From positions 1,550,001-1,614,000 of the forward strand of contig OZ241366.1 of assembly GCA_965199905.1 (NCBI GenBank): a stretch of 64,000 nt of DNA, read 5' to 3'. Below the pieces are notes generated by a model. That model searched no databases. It saw only the letters and a program-made list of their open reading frames with translations, and was not told the origin of the DNA. Source of the stretch: Ilyomonas sp965199905 (GTDB taxonomy: Bacteria > Bacteroidota > Bacteroidia > Chitinophagales > Chitinophagaceae). This document shows positions 26,818 through 36,110 of the stretch, piece after piece. The stretch's first letter is position 1. Every line of letters starts with the position of its first letter. The position numbers and the translations under genes were made by a program.

Positions 26818-27744
26818 TTACTGCTTACTGACAAAAAGATTGAAAGAGCCTTTTATTAAGGTAAAATTATCTCCGTTTTCATCTTCCGACCAACAGTGAA
26901 AAGACCCCGTGATTTGTCTTGTCGTCGGGTCGTAGCTGGTAATGGTAACATACGAATTACTAAGTCCATCTGAAGCTATATCCTCATCGGAATCATACAG
27001 AGCTGTTCCGTCTGCAACGCTGACTAATCCCAGATCATTGTCTGAATTCAGAATTTGATATACGCCGGTTTTTATAGCGCCGCCTGGTAAATCCAAATCA
27101 GCTCCGAATAGTTGCGACAAGTCGGCAGTAAAACCTCCGAATGTTAATGTGGTAACATTGTCTTCTGTAGCAATTATTGCGCTGTCTGCAAACGTTCCGT
27201 TGTAAGTAGCGCCCGTAATTGAATCGGTAAAATGCCATTCATTGTCAGCAGCAGGAGTGAGATCGGTGTAGCTGCTATCAGCAAAACCAGTGTCGCCGGA
27301 TGTATCAACGCCACCTAAACCTGTACCTGTGCTATCCTGAACATCTACAAGGAATGGACAGGTGCTATCGCCAAACGAAAATTCGGTTGGCTCAATCAGA
27401 ATAGGTATACCTTTCATTTTCAGGACTAAAGTATCCAGACCAACGCTGCTGAAGAAGCCGGAATCGGCAAACTGAAATCCGTTTTTATCAGTGCTGGCAA
27501 TTGAATAAGTACCGGTTGTTTTTACATTCACAACAACCGTAACAAAATTCACATCTCGGGGACCTACACCTTCATAATAATCACCATTTACAGCCGGCGT
27601 GCTCAGGCATTCCAAAGTAGAATCGTTGAGCAGACTGAATGTTGCGTTGTTAGTATTCGATTCCTGGCTCAGTTCTTTTTGGCAGGAAAGCAAAAACAAA
27701 GTAGTAACGCCGAAAAGAAAAACCGGTATCAATAATCGCTTCAT
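26818..27744 (-). CDS. Lipoprotein, unknown function
   Basis: A 308-residue exported protein with a signal peptide ending in the lipobox LLSC. The mature part is acidic, Ser/Thr/Asp-rich and beta-rich. It includes CLSTPAVNGDYYEG, a Gly/Asp-rich linker (VDTSGDTGFADSS) and a C-terminal half ending GSFNLFVSK. This resembles surface lipoproteins of Bacteroidota with Ig-like or calycin-like folds, but no domain is recognised with confidence. Convergent with folC. Confidence 0.6.
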   Translation of the reverse strand: MKRLLIPVFLFGVTTLFLLSCQKELSQESNTNNATFSLLNDSTLECLSTPAVNGDYYEGVGPRDVNFVTVVVNVKTTGTYSIASTDKNGFQFADSGFFSSVGLDTLVLKMKGIPILIEPTEFSFGDSTCPFLVDVQDSTGTGLGGVDTSGDTGFADSSYTDLTPAADNEWHFTDSITGATYNGTFADSAIIATEDNVTTLTFGGFTADLSQLFGADLDLPGGAIKTGVYQILNSDNDLGLVSVADGTALYDSDEDIASDGLSNSYVTITSYDPTTRQITGSFHCWSEDENGDNFTLIKGSFNLFVSKQ

Positions 27745-27819
27745 AGAAAATAATTCAGTTTTAGCCGTTGTAATATCAGTTATAGCAAACGAATCGATAT
27801 GAATAAAATTGCTTCGTCT

Positions 27820-29220
27820 TTATTTAATTTCGCCCACCATGTTGGCAGGTATTACCCATTCATCAAACTGCTCGGGTGTAAGATAGCCAAGCTGCACAGC
27901 CATTTCTTTTAGCGTTGTGTTTTGCTTATGCGCCTTCTGCGCAATTTCTGCTGCTTTGTAGTAACCAATTTTTGTGTTTAATGATGTTACCAGCATCAGG
28001 CTGTTTTGTACATGCTTGTTGATGTTGGCTTCAATCGGTTCAAGGCCAATTGCGCATTTATCGTTGAATGAATGGCAGCCATCACCGATCAACCGTGCAC
28101 TATGCAGGAAATTGTAAATTATAACCGGCTTAAATACATTCAGCTCAAAATGACCGGTTGCGCCACCAATGTTTATTGCCACATCATTGCCTAATACCTG
28201 CGCCGCTATCATGGTTAACGCTTCGCATTGCGTAGGGTTCACTTTGCCCGGCATGATAGATGAGCCCGGCTCATTATCCGGGATAAAAAGTTCACCGATG
28301 CCGCTGCGCGGACCACTTGACAACATGCGGATATCATTTGCAATCTTCATCAGGCTTACCGCTACCGTCTTCAATGCACCGTGAGATTCCACAATGGCGT
28401 CGTGCGCTGCCAGCGCTTCAAATTTATTTTCTGCCGTAACGAACGGTAAACCGGTAAGCTGCGCAATATGCTTTGCAACAAGCTCGCTGTAACCCTTTGG
28501 CGTATTGATGCCTGTGCCAACGGCAGTGCCGCCAAGAGCCAGCTCGCTAAGATGTGCAAGCGTATTTTTTATGGCTTTAATACCATGACTCAATTGCGAT
28601 ACATAACCGCTGAATTCCTGCCCTAATGTAAGCGGCGTGGCATCCATAAAATGGGTGCGGCCAATCTTCACCACGCTCATAAAGGCTTTGCTTTTTTCAG
28701 CCAGCGTATCGCGCAACTTCTCGATGCCGGGCAGCGTGGTTTCCATTAATATTTTATAAGCCGCAATGTGCATCGCCGTCGGGAACGTATCATTGCTTGA
28801 CTGCGATTTATTGACATCGTCATTTGGATGAATAAACTTGTCTTTATCAGTTAATTGCCCGCCATGAATAACGTGCGCACGATATGCAATCACTTCGTTG
28901 GCGTTCATGTTGCTTTGCGTACCGCTTCCGGTTTGCCATACTACCAGGGGAAACTGATCGTCTAATTTTCCACTTACAATTTCATCGCATACCTGCGAGA
29001 TAAGATCAGCCTTTTCTTTTGATAAAACACCAAGTTCCTCGTTGGTTAAAGCGGCTGCTTTTTTCAGGTAAGCAAATGCCTTGATAATTTCTTTCGGCAT
29101 TTTATTGATGTCCTGGGCAATTTTAAAATTTTCGATGCTGCGTTGCGTTTGTGCGCCCCAATAAACATCGGCGGGCACCTGCACTTCGCCCATCGTGTCT
29201 TTTTCTATACGGTAATTCAT
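27820..29220 (-). CDS. fumC: Class II fumarate hydratase
   Basis: A 466-residue iron-independent fumarase of the citric acid cycle. The superfamily signature GSSIMPGKVNPTQ is near residue 320, the SSNDTFPTAMHIAA block near 140, and GRTHFMDATPLTLGQEFSGY near 186 with the catalytic His. The start at 29220 (MNYRIEKDTMGEV) is the usual one; ATG at 29229 adds three residues. Located just downstream of infC on the same strand, separated by a terminator. Confidence 0.95.
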   Translation of the reverse strand: MNYRIEKDTMGEVQVPADVYWGAQTQRSIENFKIAQDINKMPKEIIKAFAYLKKAAALTNEELGVLSKEKADLISQVCDEIVSGKLDDQFPLVVWQTGSGTQSNMNANEVIAYRAHVIHGGQLTDKDKFIHPNDDVNKSQSSNDTFPTAMHIAAYKILMETTLPGIEKLRDTLAEKSKAFMSVVKIGRTHFMDATPLTLGQEFSGYVSQLSHGIKAIKNTLAHLSELALGGTAVGTGINTPKGYSELVAKHIAQLTGLPFVTAENKFEALAAHDAIVESHGALKTVAVSLMKIANDIRMLSSGPRSGIGELFIPDNEPGSSIMPGKVNPTQCEALTMIAAQVLGNDVAINIGGATGHFELNVFKPVIIYNFLHSARLIGDGCHSFNDKCAIGLEPIEANINKHVQNSLMLVTSLNTKIGYYKAAEIAQKAHKQNTTLKEMAVQLGYLTPEQFDEWVIPANMVGEIK

Positions 29221-29368
29221 ATCGTTCATGTTAGTGACGGCAAATATAGTTTGAACAGGGAGTTATGGATTATGAGTTATGGATTATAAATTATGAATGA
29301 TGAAGGTTGTTCCTAATATTTAAAAAAAAATAGGATCAGATAACGAATAGCAGAATAATTTAAAAAAC

Positions 29369-29404
29369 AAAAAGTTCCGAAGCCATTTAACTCCGGAACT
29401 TTTT
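29369..29404 (-). terminator. Rho-independent terminator after infC
   Basis: AAAAAGTTCCG and CGGAACTTTTT form an 11-bp stem with T/A runs on both sides. It lies 53 bp after the infC stop, so it would end the thrS-infC transcript before fumC. Confidence 0.8.
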
Positions 29405-29456
29405 TATAAAACGAGCTATCAATTCATAACTTATAATTTATAACTCATGATTCTCT

Positions 29457-30026
29457 CTACGCTTTCTTTTTCGCTGTTTTTGGTGCGAACATCGCCAGCA
29501 TACGCTTACCTTCCATCTTCGGCATACTTTCCAGCGAGCCTGCTTCCGCAAGTCGTTCAGCAAACTTCAAAAGCAGCAGTTGCCCGCGATCCTGGAACAT
29601 GATGGCGCGACCTTTAAACTGTACATACGCTTTTACTTTATTACCTTCTTTCAAAAACTCTTCGGCATGCTTGGCTTTAAAATCAAAGTCATGATCATCA
29701 GTGCCTGGCGTAAAGCGAATTTCTTTAACCTCGCTTTGCTTGGCATTGGCTTTCATTTCTTTTTCCTTACGCTTTTTCTCGTACAGGAATTTTTTATAGT
29801 CGATGATTTTGCAAACCGGTGGCGCAGCATTCGGCGAAATTTCAACAAGGTCCAGCTCTTGCTGAATCGCTATTTTTCGCGCTTCATCTGTGGGATAAAT
29901 ACCAACGGTTACGTTGTCGCCAACAAGACGAATTTCGGGTACGCGGATTCTATCATTGATGCGGTGTTCAGGCTCCGGTTGCCTGTTAAATCTGGGATTA
30001 AACCTTCCCCTGGGTGGTAATGCCAT
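29457..30026 (-). CDS. infC: Translation initiation factor IF-3
   Basis: A 189-residue factor that binds the 30S subunit and checks the initiator tRNA. The N-domain HRINDRIRVPEIRLVGDNVTVG starts near residue 21, and the linker and C-domain carry DLVEISPNAAPPVCKIIDYKKFLYE and EIRFTPGTDDHDFDFKAKHAEEFL. The start is an ordinary ATG, not the rare ATT seen in many species. The usual downstream ribosomal genes rpmI and rplT are not present, and a small coiled-coil gene separates it from thrS. Confidence 0.95.
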   Translation of the reverse strand: MALPPRGRFNPRFNRQPEPEHRINDRIRVPEIRLVGDNVTVGIYPTDEARKIAIQQELDLVEISPNAAPPVCKIIDYKKFLYEKKRKEKEMKANAKQSEVKEIRFTPGTDDHDFDFKAKHAEEFLKEGNKVKAYVQFKGRAIMFQDRGQLLLLKFAERLAEAGSLESMPKMEGKRMLAMFAPKTAKKKA

Positions 30027-30063
30027 TAATTGACGTTTGGTGAATAATTGTTTTGTTGTTGTT

Positions 30064-30396
30064 TTAAAATAAAAATTTTGCCATTGCTATAAAAAATGAA
30101 CCCATTGCAAAAACTGTAGCAACAATCCAAATAAGATGTTTGTTAAGCTCAGATTTTAAACTATTTTCAACACGAAGTGAAGAGTTTACGATTTCAGCTT
30201 TTAGCTCTGCTCGCATTGATTCTACGTCTTTACGCAAAAACTCAACTTCAATTTTTGATGAAAACTCTTTCTTTTCAGAAAAGAACTTATTTTCCACAAC
30301 TGTCTCAATCTCTTCCACAAAAGACCTTGCATCATTCTCATTCTGAAAATAACGCTTTGAAATTTCGAAAAGCTTAAGTGATTGCGTAGCTGTCAT
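30064..30396 (-). CDS. Coiled-coil protein with C-terminal membrane anchor
   Basis: A 110-residue protein. Residues 10-85 are charged and helical, with FVEEIETVVENKFFSEK and ESMRAELKAEIVNSSLRVEN, predicted to form a coiled coil. A single hydrophobic helix follows (LIWIVATVFAMGSFFIAMAKF). This resembles the DUF1640/CCDC90-type small membrane coiled-coil proteins of bacteria, whose function is unknown and which often occur in mobile contexts. It sits between thrS and infC, which are normally adjacent. Confidence 0.6.
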   Translation of the reverse strand: MTATQSLKLFEISKRYFQNENDARSFVEEIETVVENKFFSEKKEFSSKIEVEFLRKDVESMRAELKAEIVNSSLRVENSLKSELNKHLIWIVATVFAMGSFFIAMAKFLF

Positions 30397-30414
30397 TCTT
30401 TGTAAAATTACAAA

Positions 30415-32352
30415 TTATTCACCACTTTTTCGCTCTTCTATTTCTTCCCGGATTGTTTGAATAAATTCGTCTGCTAATACACTGCCCTCGGCACCTTTTC
30501 CCTGGCGCCGCACCGATACTTTTCCTTCGGCTACTTCTTTTTCGCCAATCACCAGCATATACGGCACCTTCCCTATCTCAGCTTCGCGGATTTTCTTTCC
30601 AATCTTCTCGCTGCGCTCATCTATTTCTACGCGAATGCCTTTCTTTTTCATCTTCTTTTTCAGCTCATCCGCATAAGGCATAAATTTATCTGAAATCGGA
30701 AGAATTTTCACCTGCAGCGGTGCCAGCCAGGTTGGAAATTTACCGGCATAATGTTCCAGTAAAAACCCGATGAAACGCTCATGTGTACCCAGCGGCGCAC
30801 GATGAATAATGAGTGGCGTTTCCGGCTCGTTATCGGCATTGGTGAAATGCAGTTTAAAGCGGCGACCCTGCGCGAAATCAACCTGGTTGGTAGCAAGTGT
30901 AAATTCGCGGCCAATTGTGCTCCAAATCTGCACATCTATTTTAGGCCCGTAAAAAGCGCCTTCGCCGGCAACTTCTACAAAAGGAATATTATTTTCTTTC
31001 AGCACCTGCCTTACCATCTCTTCGGTTTCCAGCCAAAGCTCAGGTTCGTTAATATATTTTTCGCCAAGCTTCGCCGGGTCGTGAAGGCTCAATCGCATCA
31101 CATATTTATCAATACCGAAAATTTTAAAATACTTCAGGTACATGTCATTAACCGCACGGAATTCTTCGGCAAACTGCGCTTTGGTGCAATAAATATGCGC
31201 ATCGTTCATGTGCAGGCAACGCACACGCATTAAACCAAATAACTCACCACTTTGCTCATAGCGATAGCAGGTACCATATTCAGCAAGACGCAATGGCATG
31301 TCTTTATAACTGCGCGGCTCGGCATCAAATATCTTGTGGTGCATCGGGCAGTTCATTGCCTTCAGGTAATACTTGGTGCCTTCCATTTCCATGGGCGGAT
31401 ACATGCTATCCTGATAGTAAGGCAGATGCCCGCTCGTCTGAAACAAAATTTCTTTTGCAATATGCGGTGTTACAACGCGCTTATAGCCGGCATCTTCCTC
31501 GGTTTCTTTGGCTAATTTTTCCAGTTCTTCAATGATGACAGTGCCATTAGGCATCCAAAGAATTAAGCCGGGCCCAACATCATCGTTGATAGTGTATATA
31601 CTTAATTCTTTACCCAGCTTACGATGGTCGCGTTTCCTGGCTTCTTCCAGCATTAAAAGATACTCATCCAGTTCTTTTTGCGATGGAAATGTGATACCAT
31701 AAATGCGGGTTAGCTGCTTGTTCTTTTCATCACCTTTCCAGTAAGCACCGGCAATATTTGTAAGCTTGATGGCTTTAATGAAACCTGTATTCGGAATGTG
31801 TGGTCCGCGGCAGAGATCAGTGAAATTACCTTGTGTATAAAAAGTAATTTCGCCATCCTTCAATCCTTCTATCAAATCTAACTTGTACTCATCACCTTTT
31901 TCTTCGAAATAAGTTAGCGCATCCGCTTTTGCTACCGGCTTGCATATGTAAGAGTTGTTTTGCTTTGCAAGGTCAGTCATTTTCTTTTCCAGCAGTCTCA
32001 AATCATCTTCCGTGATTTGTCTTCCACCCAAATCCATATCGTAATAAAAGCCTTTGTCAATGGCAGGACCAACCCAGAATTTGGTTCCCGGAAACAGGCT
32101 TTCCACTGCTTCCGCCATCAGGTGCGCGCTCGAATGCCAGAAAGTGCTTTTTCCATCCGTATCATTCCAGGTAAGTAAAGTCAGGTTTGCATCTTTATTA
32201 ACCGGTTTTGCAGCATCTATCACATGCCCGTCTACATTAGCTGCCAATACTTTTCGCGCCAGCCCTTCGGAGATGGATTTTGCAATATCTAAAGAAGTAA
32301 CGCCCGATTCGTACTCGCGTACAGAACCATCAGGCAACGTAATATGTATCAT
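30415..32352 (-). CDS. thrS: Threonyl-tRNA synthetase
   Basis: A 645-residue class II synthetase started at 32352 (MIHITLPDGSVREYESGV). Domains in order: TGS (1-65), the editing domain with FWHSSAHLMAEAVESLFPG, the catalytic core with PMHHKIF, RVRCLHMNDAHI and GRRFKLHFTN, and the anticodon-binding domain (LPISDKFMPYADEL to the end). The longer frame to 32427 adds 25 hydrophobic residues with no match, so it was rejected. Length matches ThrS (about 640). Confidence 0.95.
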   Translation of the reverse strand: MIHITLPDGSVREYESGVTSLDIAKSISEGLARKVLAANVDGHVIDAAKPVNKDANLTLLTWNDTDGKSTFWHSSAHLMAEAVESLFPGTKFWVGPAIDKGFYYDMDLGGRQITEDDLRLLEKKMTDLAKQNNSYICKPVAKADALTYFEEKGDEYKLDLIEGLKDGEITFYTQGNFTDLCRGPHIPNTGFIKAIKLTNIAGAYWKGDEKNKQLTRIYGITFPSQKELDEYLLMLEEARKRDHRKLGKELSIYTINDDVGPGLILWMPNGTVIIEELEKLAKETEEDAGYKRVVTPHIAKEILFQTSGHLPYYQDSMYPPMEMEGTKYYLKAMNCPMHHKIFDAEPRSYKDMPLRLAEYGTCYRYEQSGELFGLMRVRCLHMNDAHIYCTKAQFAEEFRAVNDMYLKYFKIFGIDKYVMRLSLHDPAKLGEKYINEPELWLETEEMVRQVLKENNIPFVEVAGEGAFYGPKIDVQIWSTIGREFTLATNQVDFAQGRRFKLHFTNADNEPETPLIIHRAPLGTHERFIGFLLEHYAGKFPTWLAPLQVKILPISDKFMPYADELKKKMKKKGIRVEIDERSEKIGKKIREAEIGKVPYMLVIGEKEVAEGKVSVRRQGKGAEGSVLADEFIQTIREEIEERKSGE

Positions 32353-32453
32353 GAAAAAAACCCTGTTTAAAGGTTTGCGAAGGTAGATGATTGATTTGAG
32401 AAGGCAGTCATGTGGAAGAAGCAACAAAAGATTAAAAAAGAGTAGTTTAGTTT

Positions 32454-32535
32454 AAACACATAAAATCATTGGAACATAGGTTTCACATAGTAGCCTCTGT
32501 GTGTTATTCTTATGTTTCCATGATTCTATGTGTTT
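32454..32535. repeat. Long imperfect inverted repeat
   Basis: A left arm at 32454-32478 (AAACACATAAAATCATTGG...) and a right arm at 32511-32535 are complementary at about 22 of 25 positions, with a 32-nt loop. It lies between thrS and the TonB receptor, on the promoter side of thrS. No T run follows, so it is not an obvious terminator; a small repeat element or a structured leader are possible. Confidence 0.55.
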
Positions 32536-32586
32536 CAATAAATTTGATAACATGAACCTATTCTGTAAACAGCTCTGCTGCACAGT

Positions 32587-32612
32587 ACAGATTGCTTCGT
32601 GCCTTGCAAAGA
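32587..32612. repeat. Short ATTGCGAGG repeat, copy 3
   Basis: Reads ACAGATTGCTTCGTGCCTTG then CAAAGA, closely similar to the copy at 4646-4674 (ACAGATTGCTTAGTACCTCG). Confidence 0.45.
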
Positions 32613-32622
32613 TGGAAACCCT

Positions 32623-35070
32623 TTATTTTATATTGAACGATAACGGCACATCAAGCTTAAAGCTGATGTTTCGTCCCATATTATGAATGCCTAAATCAGG
32701 ATTATAATCAGGCGCAAAATATTTGAGACGGCTGAGATGATCGTAGTAAGAAACGTTGAAAAGATTATCTCCCATTACATACAAATTGAACATCGTTTTG
32801 CCTTTTTTGTTGGTAAAACCACAGCCCACACCGGCATTGAACAAAGCATAACCGGCTGTTGGCGTTTCGGTATCATCGGTGAGATACACGCGATTTTGCG
32901 AAGCATAATAAACAACCTGCGCTTTAATGAATCCGTTAACAATATGATGCTGTTTTGAAGCAAAATCGTAACGCAATTCAGACATGCCATGAAACGGCGG
33001 AACGAGCGGAAGATAACGTGAGCTATCGTTGATTTTAATATCACCTGTCGCTTTGTTTTCGCCCCAAACTGCTGACAGGCTATTTTCAAAATGAAGTTGT
33101 GGTATAATGTGAAAATCAATGTTGGCTTCGCCACCATACAACTGCGCTTTGCCTTGCTGAAACTTAAATGTTTGGTTGCCGTCTACAATAACAGAATCCT
33201 GCCCGTTGGCACCTAACAGTTTCTGGTTAAAAATATAGTGGCTGATGTTGTTATTGAACAAGCTAAGATTGATGACAACAACCTTCGAAGAATATACAAA
33301 CCCAATATCTTCCTGCAGGCTGAATTCTGGTTTAAATGCCGTGCTGCCAATCTGGTAAATGTTGGTGCCCGGGTGAACGCCATCAGCAGAAATCTCGGAA
33401 ATATTCGGCGCGCGGAAACCGCGTGCAATATTGGCTTTGATGGTAAAATGCTCATTCGCATTATACGCAAAACCCAGGCTTCCTGATGCTCCTGAATACG
33501 TGTGTTTGTAAGCAGCAAAAGCAGGCGTTTCGCCGGGTGCAATGGCACCTTTATTTACAATGTCAAAACCGGTTTCGGGATCAGTGGTTATGTATAAAGA
33601 CTTGTTGCTGAAGTCTCTTATATCGTAACGGATGCCGCCCGAAATATCCCACTTGTCAAGTGTTTTTTTAGCGTAGATAAACGGTCCTATATCGAACTGG
33701 TTGTAGGAGGGAATGATGAAGTCAGTTCCCTTCGTTACATCATTGTGCTGATACATACCATTCACGCCGAGAGAAACATTCCAGCCGTTGCTTTCAGGGA
33801 AATAATATTTTACATCGTAGTTGTAGGTATTCAACCGCAAATCAAGACCGGGAATGTCAAGATATTCAGGATGCGAAAATTCGCGGCGGTGACTGTTTTG
33901 GTAAGCCAGGTTAACAGCCAGCCGGCTATTACCAAGTATAAAGCTACTGTTGCTGTACAAACGATAATGCTGCACACGTTGATATGTGCCGTTAATGCCG
34001 TAAGATTTCAATTCGCCGTTGCTTACAACCGGCCTGAAATCATCATCTTCTGTTACCTGTTTTGTAAAGCGTCCTGTAGCGCTGTCGCGACTGCCATCGG
34101 GTATCTTCTGCTTATCATCAAACAAAGAAAAACTCAGGTGCGAATATCCCCAGTTTCCATGCTTTCCAAGATAAGCCGTAGCATCACGTTCTTTAAAAGA
34201 GGTGCCATATACGCGACCATCTGTTTTATTCTGATAATTGGCGGCTTCTTTATCCGACAATCTTCCCATCCATTCCCAGCCATTCTTCGTTCCGGCCAGC
34301 ATAACGGTGCCGCCAAACTGGCCGTTGTTTGTGTGATATTCAGTTGTAATATCACCAATCATTTTTCCTTCCGGCGCAGGCTGCGTAGGAATGAGATTGA
34401 CAACACCTGCCAACGCATCGGAACCATAACTCAAACTGGCCGGACCTTTCACCACTTCTACCCTATCAATGCTGTATTGATCGACTTCAATGCCATGCTC
34501 ATCGCCCCATTGCTGACCTTCCTGCCGCACACCATCGTACAAAGTAAGAATGCGGTTGAAACCCAAACCGCGGATATAAGGTTTGGAAATATTCGGACCG
34601 GTAGTAACCGCCGTTATGCCCGGCACTTTAGTAATGGCATCGATGATATTGTTGTTAATATTGGAAGCAATAGCGGCGTGGCTTATGGAAACAATAGGAA
34701 TGGAACTGCGCCTGATTTGCGCTGCTTTCGATAAACCAGTTACCACCACTTCGCTTTCCTCAACTATGTTTTCGGGCAGCGAAAAATCGTGCGTTGATGT
34801 GGATGTGAAACTGATGTTTTGGGTAACGGATTTATAACCCAATGAGCGCGCTTCTACCACATAATTTCCTGCCGGTAAATTTTTAAAATGATAGTTGCCA
34901 GATGTATCGGTAATGGCTCCCAGCCGCAGGTCATTGATATAAACAGAGGCAGCTTCGATAGGCTTGCCTGTGGAAGCGGATAATACTTTACCCGACAAAG
35001 TTCGTTGTGCTGATACCTGCAGGCAAATGAATAAAGCAGAGAGAAGTAAGAAAGAATATTTAGAAAACAT
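32623..35070 (-). CDS. TonB-dependent outer-membrane receptor
   Basis: An 815-residue receptor started at 35070 with a signal peptide ending VSA-Q. Residues 24-105 form a carboxypeptidase-regulatory-like domain (LSGKVLSASTGKPIEAASVY). A plug domain follows (IVSISHAAIASNINNNIIDAI to VVNLIPTQPA), then the 22-strand barrel ending in an aromatic-poor DVPLSFNIK. The plug motif YIRGLGFNRILTLYDGVRQEGQQWGDEHG is typical of metal- or siderophore-type receptors. The cargo is unknown. A small His/Cys-containing protein is encoded upstream. Confidence 0.88.
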   Translation of the reverse strand: MFSKYSFLLLSALFICLQVSAQRTLSGKVLSASTGKPIEAASVYINDLRLGAITDTSGNYHFKNLPAGNYVVEARSLGYKSVTQNISFTSTSTHDFSLPENIVEESEVVVTGLSKAAQIRRSSIPIVSISHAAIASNINNNIIDAITKVPGITAVTTGPNISKPYIRGLGFNRILTLYDGVRQEGQQWGDEHGIEVDQYSIDRVEVVKGPASLSYGSDALAGVVNLIPTQPAPEGKMIGDITTEYHTNNGQFGGTVMLAGTKNGWEWMGRLSDKEAANYQNKTDGRVYGTSFKERDATAYLGKHGNWGYSHLSFSLFDDKQKIPDGSRDSATGRFTKQVTEDDDFRPVVSNGELKSYGINGTYQRVQHYRLYSNSSFILGNSRLAVNLAYQNSHRREFSHPEYLDIPGLDLRLNTYNYDVKYYFPESNGWNVSLGVNGMYQHNDVTKGTDFIIPSYNQFDIGPFIYAKKTLDKWDISGGIRYDIRDFSNKSLYITTDPETGFDIVNKGAIAPGETPAFAAYKHTYSGASGSLGFAYNANEHFTIKANIARGFRAPNISEISADGVHPGTNIYQIGSTAFKPEFSLQEDIGFVYSSKVVVINLSLFNNNISHYIFNQKLLGANGQDSVIVDGNQTFKFQQGKAQLYGGEANIDFHIIPQLHFENSLSAVWGENKATGDIKINDSSRYLPLVPPFHGMSELRYDFASKQHHIVNGFIKAQVVYYASQNRVYLTDDTETPTAGYALFNAGVGCGFTNKKGKTMFNLYVMGDNLFNVSYYDHLSRLKYFAPDYNPDLGIHNMGRNISFKLDVPLSFNIK

Positions 35071-35245
35071 AAAGCCCGGTTTGAAAAGAGACATTGCCCG
35101 CTAATGATAGAAAATCATTTAAAAGCAAACATCCAATATGTAGTTACGAGAAGGACGTTTAAACATCAAATGTCCGAAACAGAATCATTCGTTGATTACA
35201 AGAATCATCTGCAATCAATAATAACAGAAGAATGATGTTAATGAA

Positions 35246-35593
35246 TTATGCTGCAAAGGGCGGACCGCGCAATTCGGCAAAGAAGTGATGCTGCGAATAA
35301 AATTGAGATAAATAAAACTGATTCCTGATTTGGGTTGCTTGTATGGGTTGATGTAAATGTTCTGGAAAAAATGAACTGATAAAATGCACGTCAGCTACAA
35401 AGCTGATGCAACGGCAGTTGACATCTGCTTTGGAAATACTTTTTTCTTTTTGCTCAAGATTGTGATAACAAGCATCCTTGTGCTTCGTAATGGCATCGTG
35501 CAGTAAAGCAACAGGTGCTATGCTGAAAGCAAACAGAGCCATCAGAAAGCCGACCCCGATTTTTTGAACTACATAAGGCTTTATGGTTGCCAC
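35246..35593 (-). CDS. Small exported protein linked to TonB receptor, unknown function
   Basis: A 115-residue protein that begins with GTG (35591-35593). A hydrophobic N-terminal segment (IGVGFLMALFAFSIAPVALLH) is followed by a Cys- and His-containing middle (CYHNLEQKEK, NCRCISF, SSFFPEHLHQP) and a C-terminal LRGPP. Short proteins ending in RGPP next to TonB-dependent receptors are a recurring pattern in this phylum. A metal-related role is only an inference from the His and Cys residues. Confidence 0.55.
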   Translation of the reverse strand: MATIKPYVVQKIGVGFLMALFAFSIAPVALLHDAITKHKDACYHNLEQKEKSISKADVNCRCISFVADVHFISSFFPEHLHQPIQATQIRNQFYLSQFYSQHHFFAELRGPPFAA

Positions 35594-35600
35594 AACGTTG

Positions 35601-35608
35601 CAAACATA
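35601..35608 (-). promoter_or_regulatory. -7 promoter box for the small exported protein and TonB receptor
   Basis: Minus-strand TATGTTTG matches TAnnTTTG and lies 7 bp before the GTG start at 35593. Confidence 0.45.
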
Positions 35609-36110
35609 AAGTATAATTCATCTTGCTTCGAGTAAGAAAATGCAAATGGAAACAGAAAAGAATTTGTTTTTGCAAACAACTCCTTTTTGAAAAAGCAAAT
35701 CCGGGAACGAAACAACACATTTTGCTACCTTTTTACTGCCGGCCGTAGTGAAAAACACCACTATGGGCGAAAAAACCGCTGCCTGCTACTCTTAATTAAG
35801 TTTCGATTACAGAGTTTTAGAAAAAACACTGAAAAAATGCGCTCTCTTGCCGTTGCAAGCCGGCTTTACATGTAAGGTGATTCGCTTTTGCCTTTTGCAA
35901 GCCTGCTTTTGGCAAAAGGTGATCAGTTTTTGTGTTTTGCTATCTTGTTTTTGCAATAAATCAGCCTCCTATCCAACGCGGTTTCTCAGATAAACCTGTT
36001 TACAGTTTAAAATATTTTTCCTTAATGATTATATTGGACGTGTTGAAAGTATAATACCACAATGTATTGGTGCGCAGACAATGCGGGAAACAAGTTTGTT
36101 TACGGGTTTT
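35609..36110. other. Intergenic region left of the cassette array
   Basis: About 500 bp, mostly T-rich. It contains a degenerate tandem repeat (35847-35966). A 62-codon frame at 35687-35875 has no RBS or recognisable product and is not called. No integrase gene is seen. Confidence 0.5.
35847..35966. repeat. Degenerate tandem repeat of about 42 bp, nearly three copies
   Basis: Units begin at 35847, 35888 and 35930. The first two share TTGC(n)TTGCAAGCC(n)GCTTT and AAGGTGAT before the next unit; the third is more diverged (TTGTGTTTTGCTATCTTG...). Confidence 0.45.

Noticed and set aside
29261..29303. Repeated ATTATGAGTTATGGATTATAA-like sequence as a functional repeat
   Set aside because: It is a simple low-complexity AT stretch that recurs near the terminator and at 63693; no consistent unit could be defined.
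35687..35875. A 62-codon plus-strand frame left of the array
   Set aside because: Composition is unlike a real protein, with no RBS and no recognised motif.
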